Shown: piece by piece, positions 1 to 6,207 of the stretch
Layout: each line of letters starts with the position of its first letter
Position numbering within the stretch: position 1 is the first letter of the stretch
Assembly: GCA_900552255.1 (NCBI GenBank)
Contig: URZF01000077.1
Span: 1 to 7,048, forward strand
From: an uncultured Eubacteriales bacterium
GTDB lineage: Bacteria; Bacillota; Clostridia; Oscillospirales; CAG-272
Direction: 5' to 3'
DNA length: 7,048 bases
Translations under genes and position numbers: made by a program
Notes under the pieces: generated by a model
What the model was told of the DNA's origin: nothing
What the model saw: only the letters and a program-made list of their open reading frames with translations
Database searches by the model: none

Positions 1-630
1 TGCTATGAGCCGAATGCTCCCGCACCTGTTGATGAATCGTGGCTCGAAAGACGCAATCAAAGAGGCGGCACATTTGCAAATCGTCATAACGGTCATAGCT
101 GCCATCGTCACATAGGAAACGACATGCCCGCCAAGAAGATCGTAAGACAGCTTGTCTGCAAAAATCGGCTCAATCAGCGCCGTCAGAATGAACAGAATCT
201 GCGTACAGGTCTTGATCTTGCCGAGAGAATTCGCCGCGATCACGATGCCGTCCGTATTGGTGACAACCATGCGCATGGAGGTCACAGCAAGCTCGCGGAA
301 AATCACGACGACGGTCGCTGCCAACAGCAGCACGCCATATACGCTCATTCCCTCGTCGCGGCCGGTCACATAACAAAGACAGATCAAAGCGACAAACACC
401 ATCAGCTTATCTGCGAGCGGATCGAGAAACTTTCCGAAATTTGTCACAAGGCCGTCGCGTCTTGCGATATGACCGTCCACAAAATCCGTAAAGGAAGCAA
501 GACCGAAAAAGGCGGCGGCAATCAGCCTTGACCAAACGCCAAGTCCGAAATCAAACGTGATGAACACCATGAGAAACGGCACCATGATCATCCTTGCGAC
601 CGTAAGCTTATTGGGAAGATTCAGTTTCAT
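1..630 (-). CDS. pgsA: CDP-diacylglycerol--glycerol-3-phosphate 3-phosphatidyltransferase, 3' end beyond window
   Basis: An open frame runs from ATG at 630 to the window edge with no stop (210 codons seen). The enzyme joins CDP-diacylglycerol and glycerol-3-phosphate to give phosphatidylglycerol phosphate plus CMP, the committed step to phosphatidylglycerol, in the cytoplasmic membrane. The full CDP-alcohol phosphotransferase signature D-x2-D-G-x2-A-R-x8-G-x3-D-x3-D is visible at residues 49-74 (TDFVDGHIAR then GKFLDPLADK), and the N-terminus LNLPNKLTVAR is typical of PgsA. Hydrophobic segments follow at about 75-90, 97-112, 141-154 and 170-190. The start is fixed by GGAGG at 640-636, five nt upstream. 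It follows rimO, a gene order common in Clostridia, where cinA and recA often come next (inference for the unseen side). Bacillus PgsA has about 193 residues, so the tail here (after about residue 185, FEPRFINR) is somewhat long and lacks the SG-x-DY-like ending I would expect; the edge prevents judging this. Confidence 0.93.
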   Translation of the reverse strand, partial: MKLNLPNKLTVARMIMVPFLMVFITFDFGLGVWSRLIAAAFFGLASFTDFVDGHIARRDGLVTNFGKFLDPLADKLMVFVALICLCYVTGRDEGMSVYGVLLLAATVVVIFRELAVTSMRMVVTNTDGIVIAANSLGKIKTCTQILFILTALIEPIFADKLSYDLLGGHVVSYVTMAAMTVMTICKCAASLIASFEPRFINRCGSIRLIA

Positions 631-635
631 GATAA

Positions 636-666
636 CCTCCAAAGTTTTGTCCGCTTATCGCGGACA
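636..666 (-). promoter_or_regulatory. Hairpin and ribosome binding site ahead of pgsA
   Basis: A perfect 7-bp stem with a 5-nt loop (TGTCCGC, GATAA, GCGGACA on the minus strand; 666-648) lies in the 54-nt gap between rimO and pgsA, seven nt upstream of the strong GGAGG (640-636) that starts pgsA. No T run follows, so it is not a standard terminator. It may shield or process the message between the two genes; that role is inference. Confidence 0.5.
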
Positions 667-684
667 GCGGTAAAATATCAAAAA

Positions 685-2034
685 TCAAACGACTGCTCTG
701 CCGATGAGATCGTAGTCCACGGCCTCCTCGATGTCCACCTCGACAAACGCTCCGGGCGCGATGCGCTTTTTGCCGAGGGCATTGCGGAAATAAACCTTGG
801 TATCGATATCCGGCGCGTCATAGGCGCTTCTGCCGTAATAAATCTCCGCAACGGAGTCATAAGCCTCGCACAGCACGGTCATTCTCTTCCCGACAAAAGC
901 TTGGTTTTTTCTCTCCGCGATATGCAGCTGCTCGCGCATGATGATATCATATCTGTCCTGCTTTGTCTGCTCGTCGATCTGATTCTCAAAATCGTAAGCC
1001 GGCGTGTCCTCCTCACGGGAATATGTGAAAGCACCCAAACGGTCAAATTCCGTCTGCGCAATATATTCGCAAAGCTCATTAAAGTCCTCTTCCGTCTCGC
1101 CGGGGAATCCGACGATGACCGTCGTGCGAATACAAATATCCGGGATTTCTCGGCGCAGCCTTTCCACCACAGCCTTAATCATAGCGGAATCCCCGTGCCG
1201 ATTCATCGCAGAAAGCATGCGATCGCTGATATGCTGAATCGGCAGGTCTATGTATTTCACGATTCTGTCGTTGTTTTTGACCTCGGCAATCAGCTCCTCC
1301 GTGATTTTATCGGGATAGCAGTATAAAATCCGTATCCACGGAATGGCCGTCGCCTCACAGATCGCGCGAATCAGCTCGGGAAGCCGATATTCTCCATAGA
1401 GGTCGAGACCGTACCGCGTCGTATCCTGCGCGATGAGATTGAGCTCCTTCACGCCGATCGATTCCAGCTCTTTCGCTTCCTTCACAAGATCCTCTATCGG
1501 ACGGCTGCGAAAGCCGCCGCGAATGAGCGGAATCGCGCAGTAGGTGCATCGGTTGTCGCAGCCCTCCGCCACTTTCAGATAGGCGGTATATTCCGGCGTC
1601 GTCACAATGCGCTCTCCACCGAGCGCCGCAGTATTCTTATCCCCGAAAAAGCTGTATTTCTCCCCTTTCAGGACAGCCTCCACCGCCTCTGTGATGTGAT
1701 CCAAGCTTCCGACGCCGATCACCGCGTCCACCTCCGGGATCTCGTCAAAAATCTGCGTCCGGTAACGCTCCGCAAGACATCCTGTCACAATGATTGCACG
1801 CAGCAAACGATGTTCCTTGAGCCATGCGACATCAAGGATATTTTCGATCGCTTCATTTTTTGCGCTCTCAATAAATGCACAGGTATTGACGATGATCACA
1901 TCCGCTTCGATATCCTCCGGCGTGATCTCATAGCCCGCGGATACCAGCTTTGCCAGCATCACCTCGGTATCCACCAAATTCTTGGAGCAGCCGAGCGAAA
2001 CGAATCCGATTTTGATTTTCTTGTCTTTTTTCAT
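685..2034 (-). CDS. rimO: Ribosomal protein S12 (aspartyl)-methylthiotransferase RimO
   Basis: This 449-residue protein is a full-length radical SAM methylthiotransferase. RimO adds a methylthio group to the beta carbon of a conserved aspartate in ribosomal protein S12, using two 4Fe-4S clusters and S-adenosylmethionine. The N-terminal MTTase domain carries C16 (in SLGCSKNLVD, the wording characteristic of RimO rather than MiaB or MtaB), C52 (NTCAF) and C86 (TGCLAER). The radical SAM triad is C159, C163 and C166 (EGCDNRCTYC), followed by IPLIRGGFRSRP. A C-terminal TRAM domain occupies about residues 385-449 and should contact substrate. The start ATG at 2034 gives the canonical opening KIKIGFVSLGCSKN; the nearest Shine-Dalgarno-like run, AAAGGG at 2051-2046, is 11 nt away, so initiation looks weak or coupled. 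It lies 65 nt after cysS and 54 nt before pgsA, in the usual clostridial rimO-pgsA order. Confidence 0.97.
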   Translation of the reverse strand: MKKDKKIKIGFVSLGCSKNLVDTEVMLAKLVSAGYEITPEDIEADVIIVNTCAFIESAKNEAIENILDVAWLKEHRLLRAIIVTGCLAERYRTQIFDEIPEVDAVIGVGSLDHITEAVEAVLKGEKYSFFGDKNTAALGGERIVTTPEYTAYLKVAEGCDNRCTYCAIPLIRGGFRSRPIEDLVKEAKELESIGVKELNLIAQDTTRYGLDLYGEYRLPELIRAICEATAIPWIRILYCYPDKITEELIAEVKNNDRIVKYIDLPIQHISDRMLSAMNRHGDSAMIKAVVERLRREIPDICIRTTVIVGFPGETEEDFNELCEYIAQTEFDRLGAFTYSREEDTPAYDFENQIDEQTKQDRYDIIMREQLHIAERKNQAFVGKRMTVLCEAYDSVAEIYYGRSAYDAPDIDTKVYFRNALGKKRIAPGAFVEVDIEEAVDYDLIGRAVV

Positions 2035-2099
2035 AAACCAACAAGCCCTTTGTTTTATACTGTCGTATATATTATTTTATACATTAGAATATCATTTGA
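2035..2099 (-). other. AT-rich cysS-rimO spacer with paired repeats
   Basis: This 65-nt gap is strikingly AT-rich compared with its flanks. It holds two direct copies of TTTTATAC (plus strand, 2053-2060 and 2075-2082, 22 bp apart) and a short inverted repeat TATAC/GTATA (2056-2069). On the minus strand the copies read GTATAAAA, so each resembles a -10 element, but I find no matching -35 at 16-18 nt. There is no terminator hairpin, which fits read-through from cysS. A minor internal promoter is possible but not supported. Confidence 0.3.
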
Positions 2100-3506
2100 T
2101 TATGCCTTTGTATAAGTCGTTCCGTCCTTGGTATCCACAAGAGCGATTCCCTTTTCCAAAAGCTCCGCACGAATGGCGTCCGCAAGCGCGTAATTCTTTG
2201 CTTTTTTAGCCTCGGCGCGCTCCGCGACCTTCTCGAGAATCCATGCGTCGTCTCCATCCTCGGACGCAGATTCCTCCGCCACGGCTTCTTTGATCAGGCC
2301 GAGCGATAGCACACGGTCAAAATCCTCCGCTACGGCACGTTTTGTCGCATCGTTGATTGCGGGATCCTTGAGCATATCGTAAAGCACGGTAAGCCCCTGC
2401 GCGGTGTTGAGGTCCTGTCCCACCGCATCGATAAACTTCGTCCGATATGAATCCAGTGCCGCCGCATCGACATCACCGGCCGCGGAAAGTCCCGCGATCC
2501 GTTTTGTCAGCTTCGCATAGGCTGCCGCCGCGTTGTCGAGATTCGGAAAGCTGAACGTCAGCGGCTTGCGGTAGTGGCTTTGCAGGCAGAAGAGTCGATA
2601 CGCAAGCGGATCATAGCCGCGGTCCTCCAGCAGCGACACCGTCAGAAATTCCCCCTTGGATTTGCTCATCTTGCCGGTTTCGTCGTTGAGATGTTGGACG
2701 TGGAACCAATAATTGCACCACTTATGCCCGACATATGCCTCGCTCTGCGCAATCTCGTTCGTATGGTGCGGGAAGATATTATCCACACCGCCGCAGTGGA
2801 TGTCGAGCCGCTCGCCGAGATATTTGATGCTGATGCCGGAGCACTCGATGTGCCAGCCCGGATAGCCGAGCCCCCACGGGCTTTCCCATTTCAGCTCCTG
2901 ATCGTCGAATTTCGATTTGGTGAACCAAAGCACAAAATCGCTTTTGCTGCGCTTGTTCGTGTCCTCTGAAACGTCGTCGCGCACTCCGACCATCAGCTCC
3001 TCCGTGTTATGGCCGGAGAGCGCATAGTAATCCTTCGCCTTTGAGGTGTCGAAATAGACGTTCCCCTCGGCGATATAGGCAAATCCATGCTCCAACAGAT
3101 AGGAAATGATTTTGATAAACTCATCGATGCAGCCGGTAGCCGGCTGCACGATGTCGGGTGTTTTGATATTCAGCTTCGCACAGTCGTCAAAAAACGCTTT
3201 CCGGTAAAATTCCGCGATCTCGAGGACGGTTTTATGCTCCCGTTTCGCGCCCTTCAGCATTTTGTCCTCTCCGGTATCCCCATCGCTCGTGAGATGGCCG
3301 ACGTCGGTCACATTCATCACGCGCGTGACATCATAACCGACGTAACGCAGAAATTTTTCCAGCACATCCTCCATGATATAGGTCCTGAGGTTGCCGATAT
3401 GGGCAAAATGATACACGGTGGGACCGCAGGTATACATTTTCACCTTGCCGGGTTCGTTCGGGACAAATTCCTCTATCGTTTTTGACAGCGTGTTATAAAG
3501 CTTCAT
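2100..3506 (-). CDS. cysS: Cysteinyl-tRNA synthetase (CysRS)
   Basis: This 468-residue class I aminoacyl-tRNA synthetase charges tRNA-Cys with cysteine at the expense of ATP in the cytoplasm. The opening MKLYNTLSK is the standard CysRS start. The HIGH-type motif HIGN is at residues 36-39 and the KMSKS loop at 279-283 (GKMSKSKG). The zinc site that discriminates cysteine can be traced to C27 (TCGPTVY), C222 (ECSG), H247 and E251 (FPHHTNE), matching the C28/C209/H234/E238 set known from E. coli. The C-terminal helical DALR-type region (about 340-468) ends in [25 protein letters not shown], a usual CysRS ending. The gene begins 23 nt after the pckA stop. Its nearest Shine-Dalgarno-like run, AAAGGG at 3526-3521, is 14 nt from the ATG, so coupling to pckA translation is plausible. 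No T-box leader fits in the gap, unlike many Firmicute cysS genes. Confidence 0.97.
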   Translation of the reverse strand: MKLYNTLSKTIEEFVPNEPGKVKMYTCGPTVYHFAHIGNLRTYIMEDVLEKFLRYVGYDVTRVMNVTDVGHLTSDGDTGEDKMLKGAKREHKTVLEIAEFYRKAFFDDCAKLNIKTPDIVQPATGCIDEFIKIISYLLEHGFAYIAEGNVYFDTSKAKDYYALSGHNTEELMVGVRDDVSEDTNKRSKSDFVLWFTKSKFDDQELKWESPWGLGYPGWHIECSGISIKYLGERLDIHCGGVDNIFPHHTNEIAQSEAYVGHKWCNYWFHVQHLNDETGKMSKSKGEFLTVSLLEDRGYDPLAYRLFCLQSHYRKPLTFSFPNLDNAAAAYAKLTKRIAGLSAAGDVDAAALDSYRTKFIDAVGQDLNTAQGLTVLYDMLKDPAINDATKRAVAEDFDRVLSLGLIKEAVAEESASEDGDDAWILEKVAERAEAKKAKNYALADAIRAELLEKGIALVDTKDGTTYTKA

Positions 3507-3529
3507 ATATAAAATGTCTACCCTTTCTT

Positions 3530-5101
3530 TTATGCTTTGGGACCTGCGTTTATGATATTCGCAGGCATATCCGTATATTTCTTGAAATTCTCACGGAATT
3601 TTTCCGCAAGCGTGCGCGCCGCCTTCTCATATGCCGCCTTGTCCGTCCACACATTCCGCGGGTCGAGAATCTCCTGCGGGACCTCCGGGCAGGACTTTGG
3701 AATATAGACGTTGAAAATGGGATCGAGCACATATTCCACGTTGTCAAGCATGCCGGAAAGCGCCGCCGACACCATCGCCCGCGTATAGCGGAGCTTCATG
3801 CGCGGCACCGTTCCCGCGGCGCCTCCGCACCAGCCGGTGTTCACAAGGAACACACGCGCATGATTTTCATCGATTTTCTCACCGAGCATCGTCGCATATA
3901 CGCTCGGGGAGAGCGGCAGGAACGGCGCGCCGAAGCAGGTCGAAAACGTCGTCTGCGGCTCCGTGACGCCGCGCTCCGTGCCCGCGAGCTTGCTCGTATA
4001 GCCCGAAACAAAATGGAACATCGCCATGTCGCGGTCGAGCTTTGCGATGGGAGGCAGAACGCCGAAAGCGTCCGCAGTGAGGAAAATCACCGTTTTCGGC
4101 TGTGCGCCGACGCCGGAGGGCTCCGCGTTCGGAATGTATTCCACGGGATAACCCGCGCGGGTATTCTCCGTCAGGGAGCCGTCGTCATAATCCGGAACGC
4201 CGTTTTCATCGACGATGACGTTTTCAAGCAGCGTGCCGAATTTCACCGCGCCGTAAATCTCCGGCTCATGCTCCGCAGACAAATGGATGCACTTCGCATA
4301 GCAGCCGCCCTCGATATTGAATACGCCCTTATCCGACCAGCCGTGCTCGTCGTCCCCGATGAGCTTTCTCGCAGGATCCGCGGAAAGCGTCGTCTTGCCC
4401 GTGCCGGAAAGTCCGAAGAATACGGCGCTGTCTCCGTCCTTTCCGATATTCGCGGAGCAGTGCATCGAGAGCACGCCGCGCTTTGGCAGAACATAATTCA
4501 TCACGGAAAATACGCTCTTTTTGATCTCGCCCGAATAACCGCTGCCAGCGATCAGCACAAGCTTCTGCTCATAATCGATGATGATGGCCGCCTCGCTGTG
4601 CACGCCGTCCACTTCCGGGATACACTTGAAGCCGGGCGCCGCCAAAATGGTAAAGTCCGGCACGAAGCCGTCCAGCTCCGCCTCCGTCGGACGGATCAAA
4701 AGCTGATGGATGAACAGATTCTGGCTCGCCATTTCGTTGACGATGCGGAAGCGCTGTGTATAGGTCTTGTCGGCGCCTGCGAAGCCGTCGAACACAAAAA
4801 TTTCCTTGTTTTGCAGATATGCGAGCATTTTTGCACGGATCGCATCGAATTTCTCTCGTTCGATCGGCACGTTGACCTTGCCCCACGCGATATCGTCGTG
4901 TACGGCGGGGGTGTCGACAATGAATTTATCGTCCGGACTCCTGCCCGTATATTTTCCCGTTTTCACGACGAGCGCACCTGTGTCGGAGAGCGTGCCCTCT
5001 CCCCTTGCCAGCGCCTTTTCCACCAATGCGGGAACGGAAAGGTTGCGAAGCACCGTCCCGTCTCCGGCAATTCCAAGCTCAATCGGTTTTATCTCTTTCA
5101 T
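3530..5101 (-). CDS. pckA: Phosphoenolpyruvate carboxykinase (ATP)
   Basis: The enzyme interconverts oxaloacetate plus ATP and PEP, CO2 and ADP; in fermenting anaerobes it may also run in the carboxylating direction. I choose ATG at 5101 (523 residues) over the in-frame ATG at 5113, because the GGAGG at 5111-5107 lies inside the longer version and sits five nt before the second ATG. Numbered from 5101, the substrate-site TGRSPDDK is at 52-59, the P-loop GLSGTGKTT at 230-238 with K236, and the metal/ATP motif IGDDEHGW at 248-255. The PEPCK blocks [14 protein letters not shown] and [19 protein letters not shown] are intact. Length matches the family (about 530). The segment after NTGW reads [11 protein letters not shown], where I recall forms such as GGxYGVGKRM; the arginine is kept. 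It is the first gene of a likely pckA-cysS-rimO-pgsA unit. Confidence 0.97.
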   Translation of the reverse strand: MKEIKPIELGIAGDGTVLRNLSVPALVEKALARGEGTLSDTGALVVKTGKYTGRSPDDKFIVDTPAVHDDIAWGKVNVPIEREKFDAIRAKMLAYLQNKEIFVFDGFAGADKTYTQRFRIVNEMASQNLFIHQLLIRPTEAELDGFVPDFTILAAPGFKCIPEVDGVHSEAAIIIDYEQKLVLIAGSGYSGEIKKSVFSVMNYVLPKRGVLSMHCSANIGKDGDSAVFFGLSGTGKTTLSADPARKLIGDDEHGWSDKGVFNIEGGCYAKCIHLSAEHEPEIYGAVKFGTLLENVIVDENGVPDYDDGSLTENTRAGYPVEYIPNAEPSGVGAQPKTVIFLTADAFGVLPPIAKLDRDMAMFHFVSGYTSKLAGTERGVTEPQTTFSTCFGAPFLPLSPSVYATMLGEKIDENHARVFLVNTGWCGGAAGTVPRMKLRYTRAMVSAALSGMLDNVEYVLDPIFNVYIPKSCPEVPQEILDPRNVWTDKAAYEKAARTLAEKFRENFKKYTDMPANIINAGPKA

Positions 5102-5106
5102 AAAAG

Positions 5107-5164
5107 CCTCCATTCTGCCGAAACCGGGAACCGCCCGGCCGGCTGTTTCATCAAAATTTTTGAT
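5107..5164 (-). promoter_or_regulatory. pckA 5' leader: GC hairpin, AT palindrome and start-defining RBS
   Basis: The GGAGG at 5111-5107 precedes the chosen pckA ATG by five nt. A bulged GC-rich hairpin lies at 5143-5117: outer stem GCCG/CGGC and inner stem CCGGG/CCCGG around a 5-nt loop. It ends six nt before the GGAGG. A 15-bp AT palindrome, ATCAAAA-T-TTTTGAT, lies at 5150-5164. The hairpin could stabilise the message or affect ribosome access and the palindrome could be an operator; both roles are inference. Confidence 0.45.
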
Positions 5165-5200
5165 ATCACATGCAGAAAGCCAAGATGATTACATGTTTCT

Positions 5201-5240
5201 CCGCATATTATCTTATCACGAAGAAGGGGAAAATGGAATA
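5201..5240 (-). promoter_or_regulatory. Possible pckA promoter
   Basis: The best -10 candidate upstream of pckA is GATAAT at 5212-5207, within TAAGATAATATG, about 106 nt upstream of the chosen start. No good -35 is found at 16-18 nt (the 17-nt position reads CATTTT). TTCCAT at 5238-5233 would be 20 nt from GATAAT, or 17 nt from TAAGAT at 5215-5210. A weak -35 would fit activator-dependent expression. Confidence 0.35.
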
Positions 5241-5242
5241 GC

Positions 5243-5279
5243 TTTGCACAAAAATTTGTAGTTTTTTCACATTTGCACA
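5243..5279. repeat. Paired 8-bp direct repeats TTTGCACA upstream of pckA
   Basis: Identical copies of TTTGCACA lie at 5243-5250 and 5272-5279, start to start 29 bp, nearly three helical turns. A/T tracts (AAATTT and a run of six T) lie between them. They sit just upstream of the possible pckA promoter, the usual place for an activator. No known regulator site is recognised. Confidence 0.4.
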
Positions 5280-5294
5280 CCGCCCCGCAAAGGG

Positions 5295-5322
5295 AAAGCG
5301 GAGAATCAAAATTCTCCGCTTT
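5295..5322 (-). terminator. Intrinsic terminator after the holin gene
   Basis: A perfect 12-bp stem (AAAGCGGAGAAT / ATTCTCCGCTTT) with a 4-nt loop begins seven nt after the holin stop codon. On the minus strand it ends in TTT and is followed by CCCTTT, an imperfect T tract; on the plus strand the tail is TTTTCTTCATT, but no plus-strand gene is seen. It separates the holin unit from pckA. Confidence 0.8.
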
Positions 5323-5329
5323 TCTTCAT

Positions 5330-5623
5330 TCAGTTTTCCTGCGACAGATACTGCTTCATTTTTTCAACCGCGCTCTCAATCAGAGAAGCGATCGTCTTTT
5401 CACTCAGCAGAAACCTCGCTGCGGACGGCAGCTTATCATAAAGCGCTTCCGCAACTGCGGAAAATTTAATTTCACCCGTACCGCCGCCCCACTTCTCCTC
5501 CGCTTCCGTCACAAGATGAAGCAGGATCGTCTTCGCCTGTCTGACACAGCCGAAGCGGTAAAGAAGCGCGATCCCGACGGCCAAAACCGCAAGAAAAACC
5601 ACCGATAAAATGATGTCTGTCAA
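5330..5623 (-). CDS. Phage-type holin, LL-H family
   Basis: This 97-residue protein opens with one transmembrane helix (about residues 4-23, IILSVVFLAVLAVGIALLYRF) and continues as a soluble region with the pattern AEEKWGGGTGEIKFSAVAEALYDKLP and a C-terminal helix ending LIESAVEKMKQYL. The GGGTGE-x-K...LP pattern and layout match the holin family named after Lactobacillus phage LL-H, recognised from memory. Phage holins accumulate in the membrane and permeabilise it to release endolysin. The start is TTG at 5623, supported by GGGAGGG at 5635-5629, five nt upstream. It begins 17 nt after the XhlA-like gene, so the two are co-transcribed, and it ends at a terminator. No endolysin or phage structural gene is in the window, so a host role unrelated to phage lysis is possible. 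Confidence 0.75.
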   Translation of the reverse strand: MTDIILSVVFLAVLAVGIALLYRFGCVRQAKTILLHLVTEAEEKWGGGTGEIKFSAVAEALYDKLPSAARFLLSEKTIASLIESAVEKMKQYLSQEN

Positions 5624-5640
5624 ACAATCCCTCCCGGATA

Positions 5641-5934
5641 TCAGAATAAAATGGTCACAAGTCCGCCGATGACAGCGGAAGCCAGCGCCGCGGCAATCGC
5701 GCCGATGAGCATTCGGACGCCGCGCCCCGGGAGGCTTTCGATCTCGCCGATCCGCTTTTCATGCGCTGCCAGCTGCTTATTCGTGAATTCCAGCTGGGTG
5801 ACAAGCCTTGCGATGTTCTCATTCTGAACACGCATCTCGTCCGCCAGCCGCTCCAAACGGTCGATCCTCTGTTCGTCAAATTTTACGCGCTCCTCCGTCT
5901 TGCAAAGACGCTCGTTTTCAGACAAGACGACCAC
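5641..5934 (-). CDS. XhlA-like coiled-coil membrane protein
   Basis: This small protein (97 residues from GTG at 5934, 94 from TTG at 5925) has a charged heptad-like coiled coil over about residues 10-64 (ERVKFDEQRIDRLERLADEMR onward) and a single C-terminal transmembrane helix (about 75-97, MLIGAIAAALASAVIGGLVTILF). This layout is that of the haemolysin XhlA family, whose PBSX member acts with a holin in cell lysis. Pairing with an LL-H-type holin 17 nt downstream supports the call. The start is uncertain. GTG at 5934 has no usable ribosome binding site, while TTG at 5925 has GGTGG five nt upstream and gives a natural MSENERLCKTEERV. An upstream 13-codon ORF with a strong site overlaps this region and may deliver ribosomes by coupling. 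A lytic role is inferred only from family. Confidence 0.65.
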   Translation of the reverse strand: MVVLSENERLCKTEERVKFDEQRIDRLERLADEMRVQNENIARLVTQLEFTNKQLAAHEKRIGEIESLPGRGVRMLIGAIAAALASAVIGGLVTILF

Positions 5935-5959
5935 CGTCCATATGATAAAATCGTCTCAA
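5918..5959 (-). CDS. Candidate 13-codon upstream ORF overlapping the XhlA-like gene
   Basis: TTG at 5959 starts a 13-residue frame (MRRFYHMDGGRLV) that ends in TGA at 5920-5918. It has the strongest ribosome binding site in this stretch, AAAAAGGAG at 5976-5968, eight nt before the TTG. It overlaps both candidate starts of the XhlA-like gene in a different frame. It could couple translation, act as a regulatory leader peptide, or be the remnant of an N-terminus lost to a frameshift. No function can be read from the peptide. Confidence 0.35.
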   Translation of the reverse strand: MRRFYHMDGGRLV

Positions 5960-6134
5960 CCGGTTCACTCCTTTTTGATTTGTCCCGGCTCCGGACGCGC
6001 ACAGGGAACGTCGGCGCGTCCGCCCGCGGATAAAGGCGTCTTCGCCTCCTGTCCGCATTTGAAATATCATCAAAGCGCCATATTTTTCGTTTGGCCGCTC
6101 CTTATGACATTTCACGCAAGCGTTTTTCGCTTGC
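5960..6134 (-). ncRNA. Predicted structured 5' leader of the holin operon
   Basis: About 175 nt separate the predicted transcription start from the first ribosome binding site and start codon. The leader holds two strong hairpins besides the one at its 5' end. One (6056-6026) has outer stem GCGGA/TCCGC and inner stem AGGCG/CGCCT with tetraloop AAGA. The other (6022-5992) is a perfect 9-bp stem CGGACGCGC/GCGCGTCCG with a 13-nt loop. Part of the second stem (GTCC) can pair instead with GGAC at 5985-5982, a weak alternative. I compared it by eye with T-box, c-di-GMP, ykkC-type and SRP RNA signatures and found no match. It could be a regulatory leader, a small RNA, or simply GC-rich spacer. Confidence 0.35.
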
Positions 6135-6138
6135 GTGA
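6112..6138. repeat. Perfect 11-bp inverted repeat at the predicted transcription start
   Basis: TCACGCAAGCG and CGCTTGCGTGA flank a 5-nt T/A loop with no mismatch. The repeat begins two nt downstream of the TATAAT box, so it covers the likely start site. As DNA it could be an operator; as RNA it would form a 5'-terminal stem-loop. No T tract follows on either strand, so it is not a standard terminator for the recombinase gene, although it is the only strong hairpin after it. Confidence 0.7.
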
Positions 6139-6140
6139 CC

Positions 6141-6169
6141 ATTATACCATATCCATGAGAGAAAGTAAA
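6141..6169 (-). promoter_or_regulatory. Sigma-A-type promoter of the holin operon
   Basis: On the minus strand TTTACT (6169-6164) is followed by a 17-nt spacer and a perfect TATAAT (6146-6141). The -35 matches TTGACA at four of six positions, and the spacer is ideal. Predicted start is near 6136-6134. Translation would begin about 175-200 nt downstream. Confidence 0.7.
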
Positions 6170-6172
6170 TAT

Positions 6173-6185
6173 ATGTTCCGAACAT
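6173..6185. promoter_or_regulatory. 13-bp palindrome abutting the -35, possible operator
   Basis: ATGTTC-C-GAACAT is a perfect palindrome ending three bp upstream of the -35. A further half-site lies beside it: the plus strand continues GAACATTTGAAC, giving GTTC, GAAC and GAAC elements in 17 bp. A transcription factor site is likely by position. The spacing differs from the Gram-positive LexA box (GAAC-N4-GTTC), so the regulator is unknown. Confidence 0.45.
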
Positions 6186-6207
6186 TTGAACTGTTTTTCA
6201 CAAAGCT

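Noticed and set aside
124..531. A 135-codon plus-strand frame at the left end
   Set aside because: It is antisense to pgsA, whose complete catalytic signature is read on the minus strand.
3507..3529. T-box riboswitch before cysS
   Set aside because: The gap is only 23 nt and the AGGGTGGNACCGCG-type sequence is absent.
3482..5188. A 568-codon plus-strand open frame opposite pckA
   Set aside because: It is fully antisense to an unmistakable PEP carboxykinase, is rich in Arg/His/Ala as expected of a shadow frame in GC-rich coding DNA, and shows no recognisable domain.
6112..6138. Intrinsic terminator of the recombinase gene
   Set aside because: The stem is perfect but no T tract follows on either strand, and it lies downstream of a consensus promoter rather than directly after the gene.
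6170..6195. A canonical Gram-positive LexA (SOS) box
   Set aside because: GAAC and GTTC half-sites are present, but in the order GTTC-N1-GAAC and GAAC-N4-GAAC, not GAAC-N4-GTTC.
6139..6207. A dif recombination site next to the recombinase
   Set aside because: No 28-bp partially palindromic sequence with the usual TTATGTAAA-like arm is visible.
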